The notes beneath the pieces were generated by a model, which saw only the letters and a list, made by a program, of their open reading frames with translations, did not search any database and was not told the DNA's origin. Source: JBDSEG01 sp039920165 (GTDB taxonomy: Bacteria > Pseudomonadota > Gammaproteobacteria > Burkholderiales > Burkholderiaceae_C). From it: a stretch of DNA of 5,277 nucleotides. Position 1 is the first letter of the stretch. Each line of letters opens with the position of its first letter. The DNA lies in contig JBDSEG010000045.1 in the NCBI GenBank assembly GCA_039920165.1, forward strand, positions 1-5,277, written 5' to 3'. Positions 1-5,277 of this stretch are shown piece after piece. The position numbers and the translations under genes were made by a program.

Positions 1-2152
1 CGGTCTTCGAACTCCTGCAACTCGGCCTGGGCCGGCTCGATTCCGGGCAGATGGCCCTCGAGCCCATGCCGCGCTGCACCTTGATGATCTCCTTGCGGCT
101 CATGTAGTTGAAGTCGACCGCCCAGTAGTCGACCCAGTCGGTCCAGGCCTTGGTGAGCCGCTCGCGCATGACGACGCCGTCCTTGCCCTTGCTCAGTTTG
201 TAGAGCTGGCCCTGCTCGCACACGACCGCGCTATTGCCTTCCTTCAGCGCGCCGGCGGCGGCGTCGGCCGCGCCCTGCGTGTAGTGGACCGAGAAGTCGG
301 TCAGTTCGATGGCGAGCGTGAGCTTGTCCTTTGCCGTGCGGCCCTTGGCGTGGCGCGGCTGCGCTTCCACATACGCGATGTCGAAGAACTGCACTTGCCC
401 CTTGTCGACCGCGCGCTTGTCGAGCATCTCGGGCGGGATCGTCTTCGTCGCAAGGTCGATGCCCTTGCCGCGCGCCTCTTCGAGCGCGGCCGGGAACAGG
501 CCCATCTCGAACTCGAAGGCCAGCACGTCGATCCGCGAGGCGCCGCGCTTGCGGCATTCGGTGATCACCTCTTCGACGAACAGGCGCCCGACCGGCAGGT
601 TGATCGGGCCGATGACGACGAGGCGGCCGTTGGTCTTGCCGTGGAAGAAGGCTTCGCCGTCGAGTGGTTGCGCCTTGTAGGCACGCAGGATCAGCTCGCG
701 GAACTCGCTCTCCTTCGCGGCCAGCGCCTGTGCTTTCTTGCTCGGACTGAGCCGCCCGCCGACGTTCAGGTAGGCTTGGCGCTCGTAGCGGCCGAGGTTC
801 AGCACCTCGAAGGCGCGGAAGTTTTTTTCCTCGGCCCTCATCTGGCGCTGCACGCCGATCAGCCGCTTGCGCGTGGTGTGGATGGCGAACTTGCCCAGGT
901 CGGTGGCGATCCATTTGCGGCCCAGCTTCTCGGCGACGGCGGCGGTGGTGCCGCTGCCGCAGAAGAAGTCGGCGACGAGGTCGCCTTCGTTGCTGCTGGC
1001 TTTGATGATGCGTTCGAGGAGGGCTTCGGGTTTCTGGGTTGGGTAATCGAGGCGCTCCTTGGCTTGCGGATTGATCGGGGGAATCGAATCCCAAAGCGAT
1101 TGAATAGGTCGACCTTCCCATTCGTCGAGGTACTGCTTGCGCTGAATGCGCTGCGTCATCAGCTTCGGGAATACCAACTTGCCTTCTTGCTCCCATCTTT
1201 CCATCGTTGCCCTAGAACATGACCAGCCAGTGCGCGGAGGTGAGTAGCCCTTGTACTCATAGATGAGATTCGGACTGAACGAGGGGCTGACTATTGGGCT
1301 TAGTCTGTAACGTCGGCCGGCTTCGTCGAAGTACTTGAACCGCTCTTCGACGTAGTCCTCGGCGCCTTCCTTGACCATTGGCGGTTCGAAAACATAGTTC
1401 TCCGACTTCGAGAAAAACAGCAACGTGTCGGTGGAAACGCCGTACTGCTTTGACTGCGCCAGTACTCCCGAGCGACGCTTCCAAGTAACTTCATTCACGT
1501 AGTTGCTGTTGCCGAAAACTTCCGCCAGTGCCAAGCGCAGGTAGCTGTTAACACGCCAGTCGCAGTGCACGTAGATGCTGCCATCCTCCGCCAGCAAATC
1601 CCGCATCAGGATCAGCCGCTCGTAGATCATCGCGATGAACGAATCCGCCCCGCGCCCCCAGGTGTCGCGGTAGGCGATCTGCTCCAGCAGGTTCGGCTCC
1701 TTGTGGAAGGTCTCGCCGCCGATCTCGATGTCCATCGAAAAATCGGCGCCCACGTCGAACGGCGGGTCGATGTAGATCAGCTTCAGGCCGCCGGCCTCTT
1801 CGATCTGCGCGCGCAGCGCACCGCTTTTCAGCGACGACAGGATCAGCTTGTTGTCGCCCCAGATCAGCTTGTTGGTCCAGCCGCGCAACTGCCGGCCGCG
1901 CGGGTCGAACAGATCCTCTTGACTCTTCGTCTCGGTGCGCGGCTCGTCGATGTGCTCGAGCGTCTGGAACGGCAGGATGGTGGTGCACACGTCGCGCGTC
2001 TTGCCGTTCCACACCAGCTCGACCTCGCGCTTGTCCTCGAACAGCACAAAGCGGTATTTCTCGGGCAGCGGCTTGCCTTGCTGGATGAGCGCGATCAGAT
2101 CGCGCTTCTCGGCGTCGCTGAGGTCGTAGGTTTCTTTGGAGGGGCGGGGCAT
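1..2152 (-). CDS. mod: Type III-like DNA methyltransferase Mod (beta-class, probably N6-adenine), 3' end outside window, apparent frameshift near 62
   Basis: Modification subunit that would methylate the recognition site using S-adenosylmethionine and give Res its sequence specificity. Motif IV IYIDPPF has Asp129 at 1768-1766. It comes before motif I DFFCGSGTTAAVA (Asp395 at 970-968), the beta-class order seen in Type III Mod proteins. Between them lie GSIYVHCDW and a variable region; after them LGRKWIATDLG and a long C-terminal part. The ATG at 2152 gives a family-like N-terminus (PLPEKYRFVLFEDKREVELVW); no clear Shine-Dalgarno precedes it. It starts 22 bases after the toxin gene, so coupled translation is possible. 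The frame is open from 2152 down to 62 (697 codons), then its tail becomes Ser/Arg/Cys-rich, while a neighbouring frame reads LEGHLPGIEPAQAELQEFED, which is far more protein-like. One base seems lost there. The C-terminus lies outside the window. Adenine rather than cytosine as target is inferred from the D-P-P signature. Confidence 0.9.
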   Translation of the reverse strand, partial: MPRPSKETYDLSDAEKRDLIALIQQGKPLPEKYRFVLFEDKREVELVWNGKTRDVCTTILPFQTLEHIDEPRTETKSQEDLFDPRGRQLRGWTNKLIWGDNKLILSSLKSGALRAQIEEAGGLKLIYIDPPFDVGADFSMDIEIGGETFHKEPNLLEQIAYRDTWGRGADSFIAMIYERLILMRDLLAEDGSIYVHCDWRVNSYLRLALAEVFGNSNYVNEVTWKRRSGVLAQSKQYGVSTDTLLFFSKSENYVFEPPMVKEGAEDYVEERFKYFDEAGRRYRLSPIVSPSFSPNLIYEYKGYSPPRTGWSCSRATMERWEQEGKLVFPKLMTQRIQRKQYLDEWEGRPIQSLWDSIPPINPQAKERLDYPTQKPEALLERIIKASSNEGDLVADFFCGSGTTAAVAEKLGRKWIATDLGKFAIHTTRKRLIGVQRQMRAEEKNFRAFEVLNLGRYERQAYLNVGGRLSPSKKAQALAAKESEFRELILRAYKAQPLDGEAFFHGKTNGRLVVIGPINLPVGRLFVEEVITECRKRGASRIDVLAFEFEMGLFPAALEEARGKGIDLATKTIPPEMLDKRAVDKGQVQFFDIAYVEAQPRHAKGRTAKDKLTLAIELTDFSVHYTQGAADAAAGALKEGNSAVVCEQGQLYKLSKGKDGVVMRERLTKAWTDWVDYWAVDFNYMSRKEIIKVQRGMGSRAICPESSRPRPSCRSSKT
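59..67 (-). other. Apparent single-base deletion (frameshift) in mod
   Basis: After the codons for QRGMG (ATG at 67-65, GGC at 64-62) the running frame gives SRAICPESSRPRPSC. Reading from 62 in the next frame gives LEGHLPGIEPAQAELQEFED to the window edge. Adding one C (GGCTC to GGCCTC) would join M-G to L-E-G-H. As in res, a two-base run losing one base would explain it. Neither frame meets a stop before the edge, so the call rests on residue make-up plus a remembered, unchecked resemblance of GLEG-LPG to related Mod proteins. Confidence 0.68.
1081..1560 (-). other. Low-GC segment of mod matching the target-recognition region
   Basis: Hand counting gives 257 G or C out of 480 bases (about 54%), against 65-68% in lines on either side (39/60 at 1741-1800, 41/60 at 541-600). 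The segment codes for about residues 198-358, between motif IV and motif I, where beta-class Type III Mod proteins carry their target recognition domain. Codon choice also shifts, with more A/T-ending codons such as AAT GAA GTT ACT and TAT GTT. The flanking catalytic parts keep the high-GC style. This pattern suggests that the specificity region was replaced by recombination from a lower-GC source. Confidence 0.6.
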
Positions 2153-2174
2153 GGGGCGGGCGCTGGGAAACCAC

Positions 2175-2591
2175 TCAAGCGGGGAACCAGTTCTCGACCG
2201 CGAGGCCGGGTATGCGCTCGAAGTGGCGCACGTTGCGGGTCGAGACGATTAGGCCGTGTGCCAACGCCGTGGCGGCGATGAACAGGTCGGTCGCTTCCAC
2301 CGTCTCGCCGCGCCGCTTGAGTGCAGCCCCGATATCGGCCGCAGCCAGCGCCGCTGCTTCATCGAACGGCAGCCAGCGCACCAGCGGCAAGACCTCTTGC
2401 TGGATGCGTCGCCACAGCCTGCCGTCGTCGTCCAGCCTCGCAGCGCCGGCGCGCAGTTCGTAGCGTGTGACTTCGGAGGCAAAGCGTTCCTCGGGCCGCA
2501 GGGCGCGCAGGGCTCTCATGACCGCCAGCGTCGGCTGCTTGCGCAGCGCCTCGCTGAGGACGTTGGTGTCCAGCAGCACCACGGCGCTCAA
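2175..2591 (-). CDS. vapC: VapC-type toxin, PIN-domain ribonuclease (138 aa)
   Basis: PIN-domain endoribonuclease; VapC toxins cut tRNA or rRNA with a metal ion held by acidic residues and stop translation when the antitoxin is lost. The domain is complete: LLDTNVLSE with Asp8, YELRAGAARL with Glu45, EATDLFIAATAL with Asp102, then STRNVRHFERIPGL with Asn120, and a final VENWFPA. The TRN...HF ending and 138-residue length are normal for VapC/FitB-like toxins, so it looks intact and catalytically competent. The start is uncertain. TTG at 2591 overlaps the antitoxin stop as TTGA, which suggests translational coupling. GTG at 2582 is the alternative: an AAGG lies about 10 bases before it, and it would start just before the first beta strand (VLLDTN). 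The antitoxin-first order with a 4-base overlap is typical of type II pairs. The RNA target cannot be read from the sequence. Confidence 0.88.
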   Translation of the reverse strand: MSAVVLLDTNVLSEALRKQPTLAVMRALRALRPEERFASEVTRYELRAGAARLDDDGRLWRRIQQEVLPLVRWLPFDEAAALAAADIGAALKRRGETVEATDLFIAATALAHGLIVSTRNVRHFERIPGLAVENWFPA

Positions 2592-2953
2592 GCCTTGGAG
2601 CGCGATTTGCGAGGCATCGAGGCGCGAGTCGTCGGCTTGGGTGTGGGCTCGAATTGCGCTGTCTGTCCGCGTAGCCGCTCGGAGCGGATGTCTTCGAGTG
2701 CCTGGAAGAAGGCTTCGTCGTCGATGCCGTTGGGGTTGATGTAGCTGCCGTCAGGTTGCAACTCGAGCGTGGCCAGGAAGGCCTGCCACTCGTCGTGAGG
2801 CGGTTCGCTGCGGCGCTGCAATGGAGGCGGAGGCGCTGCCAGCCGGGCTTCGATAGCCTCTGCCACGAGGTCGCGCAATGGCCTGCCCTGGGCGGCGGCA
2901 GCGGCCTTGGCACGGCGCAGCAGGGGGTCGGGCAGATCGAAGGTGGTTTTCAT
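2588..2953 (-). CDS. VapB-type antitoxin, ribbon-helix-helix N-terminus (121 aa)
   Basis: Predicted antitoxin that binds and blocks the PIN-domain toxin encoded just downstream and, as usual for such proteins, represses the shared promoter. Residues 1-40 start MKTTFDLPDPLLRRAK, then an Ala-rich helix and RDLVAEAIEARL: a short beta strand followed by two helices, as in ribbon-helix-helix DNA-binding antitoxins. A Pro-rich linker (about 41-46) leads to an acidic stretch (about 54-92, with GIDDEAFFQALEDIR), the likely toxin-binding part. The last 20 or so residues are basic and look disordered. At 121 residues it is longer than many VapB proteins. The ATG at 2953 is chosen because it begins the folded strand; the same frame is open further upstream only as out-of-frame res sequence. 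It lies 31 bases after res, and its TGA overlaps the toxin start. The exact antitoxin family is not certain. Confidence 0.78.
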   Translation of the reverse strand: MKTTFDLPDPLLRRAKAAAAAQGRPLRDLVAEAIEARLAAPPPPLQRRSEPPHDEWQAFLATLELQPDGSYINPNGIDDEAFFQALEDIRSERLRGQTAQFEPTPKPTTRASMPRKSRSKA

Positions 2954-2959
2954 GCCGGC

Positions 2960-2988
2960 AGTATTTACGGCTTCTGGCTGATGGTCAA
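2960..2988 (-). promoter_or_regulatory. Candidate sigma70 promoter for the toxin-antitoxin pair, overlapping the res stop codon
   Basis: A -35-like TTGACC (2988-2983, 5 of 6 matches to TTGACA) is followed after exactly 17 bases by AATACT (2965-2960, 4 of 6 matches to TATAAT). The -35 box contains the res stop codon. Only 6 bases separate the -10 box from the antitoxin ATG at 2953, so a start site at the usual distance would fall on or beside the ATG and give a leaderless mRNA. In agreement, no Shine-Dalgarno sequence is seen before that ATG. The promoter is inferred from motif matching only. The first T of the -10 consensus is absent, so it may be weak or need another factor. Confidence 0.4.
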
Positions 2989-5277
2989 GGTGTTTCTCGG
3001 TACTCGCGGAAGCTGGACACGAGCCCCGCGAAGGTTTGCGGCTTGTGCTGCTCGAAGCCCTCTTGATCGACGTAGACAAAGCCGTACCGCTGGCTGCCCT
3101 CGGCTGCGCTGGCGGCAGTGGCGTCGGCACACCACTGCGCGAGCCGCGCCATCTTCTGCGGCAGGTCGAGTTCCTCGCGGCCTTTGGTTTCGACGATCCA
3201 CACGGCGCCGGCCGCATCGCGCACGATGAAGTCGGGCGTGTAGGTCGAGAGCTCGCCGTTCGCGCGCACGTAGTCGATCCTGAAGCCGACCGCCATGTAG
3301 TTCTTGGCGTGGGCCTGCACATCGGGTGCGGCTTCCAGGAAGGCGGCGAATTGGAGTTCCAACCCACCCGCGCCAGCCTCGCCGACCGTGCGGTTGAAGA
3401 CCGACTTCTTCGTGACGACGAAGCCGCGCGGCTGGGTGCGAAAGGGCCGGGTGTCGCGCAGGCGAATGCGGTCTTCGATGTGGGTGCCGCCGCTGTCCTG
3501 CACCGTCAGCGCGTTGATGCCGGCCTTGAAGTGGTCGAACACCAGCTTGCCGGCTTCGGGCTCGGAGAGGTTGCGCAACACGACGGGGTCTTCCAGGTCG
3601 ACCGGCGAGCCCTCGAACAAGTGCTCGCGCAGGAACGTTTTGACCTTGGGGTAGAGCAGGTCGTAGCCGCCGACGAGACGCAGGTCCTTCAGCAACTGAC
3701 GCGCGAAGAACGCGACGACCGAGCGGTAGTCGGCCGGGCCGGAGCCCTCGAGTGCGATGGTGTGATGCTGCTCGCCGGCCAGCATGGTCTTAAAAACGAT
3801 CTCGCGCGTTTGCTCGGGGGTAAACGGCTCGAGCGGAAGGCGAGGATTCTTGAATGCGGAAGGGTCGAGCGCGGCCATGTCCTTGAACTCGCGGTGGAAG
3901 CGGCGTGCGAGTTTGGGCAGGGTGATGTCGAGCGCGGCGATGTCCTTGTCCTTGTTCTGCGTGTCGACTTCGACGACCAGCGAGTCTTCGCGACCCGCTG
4001 CACCGCCGCCCATCGGCACCCGATCGAAGGTCACGCCTTCGCTCTGGATCGACTCGACGAAGTCGATGAACGCGGGCGTGCACATCACTGACACGGTCTC
4101 GGGCCGGTCGGTGCCGAAATACATTCGGCGCAGGCCACGGCCGAGCGTCTGCTCGGGCAGGATATTGCTCTGCGCCGCATAGGCACGCAGGCCGACGATG
4201 GTGGTGACGTTGCGCACGTCCCAGCCTTCCTTGAGCATCAGCACCGAGACGATGGCCTTGTACGGCGACTTCCAGGTGTCGATCTGGTTGGACTGTTTGC
4301 GCAAAAGCTCCAGCTCGTCCTTGTTCTTGCCCGAAGCCGCCTCGGATATCTCGCCGTTGTTCTTGGTGTGGATCACGAGGACGGCGCCGGCCAACTCGGG
4401 GGCGATGCGCTGCAGATGCGCGCCCACTTCATCGCAGTTGCGGGTGTCGTCGACCATCACGAACAGCACTGCCTTCTTGCCCAGCGCCTGGTGTTCGACG
4501 TAGCTCTTGCGCCACTCCTCGACGCCGAGCAGAAGATAGTCGGCGTACTTCTCGGTGAAGAGGGCACTCTTGGCCTCATTCAGGCGTGAGCGGCTGGCGG
4601 CATCGGGCAGCACCGGATGCTTGACGACGTTTTGATGGATCGCTTCGACCAGTGGATAGTCGCTGACGGTCTGCACGAAGATCGCACCGTTGTTGTGGCG
4701 CGGCGTGGCGGTCACGTCGAGCTGCAAGGCAAGCCGTGCATCCTTTTGCAGCATGCGGTGGTGGATGTCCTGGATGCTCTTGAACCAGGCGAGCCGGTTG
4801 TCGTGGATGTGGTGCGCTTCGTCGTTGAAGACGGCCAGCTCTTCGACCTCGCGGATGATCTCGCCCAGGTCCGTGTTGCTGTCGGTGGTCTTGCCCACGG
4901 GCCTGGCGCCGAACGGCGCGAGAAAGTAATCGCGCAGGTCGTCGTCGTCGAGCGAAGGCTCGGGCACGTCGCCGAGGTAGACGCGGTGGATGTTGGTGAG
5001 GAACAGGTTGCCGGTGGAGCGCACGATTCGCACGTCGTCCTGGATGTGCAGCGTCAGTTGGAGTCGTCGCGCCAGTCGCGCCCCGCATGGCCGTTGTCGG
5101 GTAAGACCGGATCGTTGAAGAAGATGCGCAAGCCGTCGAAGTCGGCACGTAGCCGGTCGAGCACGATGATGTTGGGTGCGATCAGCAGGAAGTTGCGGGC
5201 GAGTGACGAGTCGGCCTCGTAGAGCTTGTGGAAGTAGCTCCATGCCATCAGCAGCGACAGCACCTTGGTCTTGCCCG
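2985..5277 (-). CDS. res: Type III-like restriction enzyme subunit Res (DEAD/DEAH helicase plus PD-ExK nuclease), 5' end outside window, apparent frameshift near 5061
   Basis: The subunit expected to hydrolyse ATP, move on DNA and cut it together with a partner methyltransferase. The window opens inside Walker A: the codons at 5275-5264 read GKTK. Then come motif II DEAH at 4823-4812, motif III TATP at 4712-4701, motif V GWDVRN at 4226-4209 and motif VI QTLGRGLRRM at 4151-4122. The C-terminus has a PD-ExK nuclease signature: TPDF with its Asp at 3233-3231, and ETK with its Lys at 3185-3183. This helicase-then-nuclease order is the Type III Res architecture. The stop is TGA at 2987-2985. The frame from the edge ends at TGA 5056-5054, while the rest of the protein lies in another frame from about 5060, so one base seems to be missing. 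An ATG at 5243 opens the downstream frame, but its first 60 or so residues are Arg-rich and out of frame, so it is not the start. About 760 codons are visible; the N-terminus before Walker A is missing. Confidence 0.9.
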   Translation of the reverse strand, partial: GQDQGAVAADGMELLPQALRGRLVTRPQLPADRTQHHRARPATCRLRRLAHLLQRSGLTRQRPCGARLARRLQLTLHIQDDVRIVRSTGNLFLTNIHRVYLGDVPEPSLDDDDLRDYFLAPFGARPVGKTTDSNTDLGEIIREVEELAVFNDEAHHIHDNRLAWFKSIQDIHHRMLQKDARLALQLDVTATPRHNNGAIFVQTVSDYPLVEAIHQNVVKHPVLPDAASRSRLNEAKSALFTEKYADYLLLGVEEWRKSYVEHQALGKKAVLFVMVDDTRNCDEVGAHLQRIAPELAGAVLVIHTKNNGEISEAASGKNKDELELLRKQSNQIDTWKSPYKAIVSVLMLKEGWDVRNVTTIVGLRAYAAQSNILPEQTLGRGLRRMYFGTDRPETVSVMCTPAFIDFVESIQSEGVTFDRVPMGGGAAGREDSLVVEVDTQNKDKDIAALDITLPKLARRFHREFKDMAALDPSAFKNPRLPLEPFTPEQTREIVFKTMLAGEQHHTIALEGSGPADYRSVVAFFARQLLKDLRLVGGYDLLYPKVKTFLREHLFEGSPVDLEDPVVLRNLSEPEAGKLVFDHFKAGINALTVQDSGGTHIEDRIRLRDTRPFRTQPRGFVVTKKSVFNRTVGEAGAGGLELQFAAFLEAAPDVQAHAKNYMAVGFRIDYVRANGELSTYTPDFIVRDAAGAVWIVETKGREELDLPQKMARLAQWCADATAASAAEGSQRYGFVYVDQEGFEQHKPQTFAGLVSSFREYRETP
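5058..5063 (-). other. Apparent single-base deletion (frameshift) in res
   Basis: On the minus strand the upstream frame reads D-D-S-N-stop here, ending at 5054. Adding one T (TCC to TTCC) gives D-D-F-Q-L-T-L-H-I-Q and joins two smooth helicase segments: upstream RNFLLIAPNIIVLDRL, downstream RSTGNLFLTNIHRVY. Both flanks look like genuine SF2 helicase sequence, so the break is a one-base loss and not a gene boundary. The loss fits contraction of a two-base T run. It may be a sequencing or assembly error or a true inactivating mutation; the sequence alone cannot tell. Confidence 0.85.

Noticed and set aside
284..1222. Long plus-strand open frame (312 codons) over the 3' half of mod.
   Set aside because: It is antisense to a methyltransferase with clear motifs. 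Long antisense frames are expected in GC-rich coding DNA, and its product is Leu/Ala/Arg-rich with no recognisable domain.
1548..2174. Minus-strand open frame (208 codons) beginning in the gap between the toxin gene and mod.
   Set aside because: It is out of frame with the methyltransferase and its product is Arg-rich. The DPPF motif lies in the frame starting at 2152.
2153..2174. Gap between the toxin gene and mod checked for a terminator or promoter.
   Set aside because: Only 22 GC-rich bases, with no stem-loop followed by a T run and no convincing -35/-10 pair.
1565..2281. Plus-strand open frame (238 codons) across the mod start and the end of the toxin gene.
   Set aside because: It crosses two well-supported minus-strand genes, and its product has no recognisable features.
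2954..3367. Possible 5' extension of the antitoxin to 3367 in the same frame (259 codons in all).
   Set aside because: The added part is an out-of-frame reading of the res C-terminus. The folded antitoxin begins at the ATG at 2953.
3036..4091. Long plus-strand open frame (351 codons) antisense to the nuclease half of res.
   Set aside because: The minus strand carries a continuous protein ending in PD-ExK motifs. The plus-strand product is a low-complexity shadow.
1..5277. CRISPR arrays, tRNA or rRNA genes, insertion sequences and long repeats.
   Set aside because: No regularly spaced repeats, no RNA gene signatures and no transposase-like protein were seen. Nearly every base is in one of the four genes.

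Overview
The window is GC-rich (about 65% in most hand-counted 60-base lines), densely coding, and all on the minus strand. It holds a Type III-like restriction-modification locus with a VapBC-type toxin-antitoxin pair between its two enzymes. Dense packing, GC-rich third codon positions and the look of the proteins suggest a high-GC proteobacterium, perhaps a beta- or gammaproteobacterium. That placement is an impression, not a measurement.

Layout in the direction of transcription (high to low coordinates): (1) 5277-2985, the helicase-nuclease subunit (Res), entering the window inside its Walker A motif. It carries superfamily 2 helicase motifs and a C-terminal PD-ExK nuclease motif, and its frame is broken by an apparent one-base loss near 5061. 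(2) 2953-2588, a small protein with a ribbon-helix-helix-like N-terminus, read as the antitoxin. (3) 2591-2175, a PIN-domain VapC-type toxin overlapping the antitoxin by 4 bases. (4) 2152 to the left edge, the DNA methyltransferase (Mod), beta class with motif IV (DPPF) before motif I (FxGxG). It is open for 697 codons, then the plausible frame jumps near position 62. Intergenic gaps are only 31 and 22 bases, so this looks like one operon. A sigma70-like promoter overlapping the res stop codon could give the toxin-antitoxin pair its own transcript.

How the parts fit: Mod would methylate a specific site, while Res with Mod would use ATP-driven helicase/translocase action and the PD-ExK nuclease to cut unmethylated DNA. 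VapBC could stabilise the locus or act as a second, dormancy-type layer; that is inference. The main oddities are the res-first order with the toxin-antitoxin pair as a wedge, two single-base frame breaks (one in each restriction-modification enzyme) explainable by contraction of a 2-base run, and a low-GC patch in Mod matching its target-recognition region. The families are known. What may be new is the arrangement.
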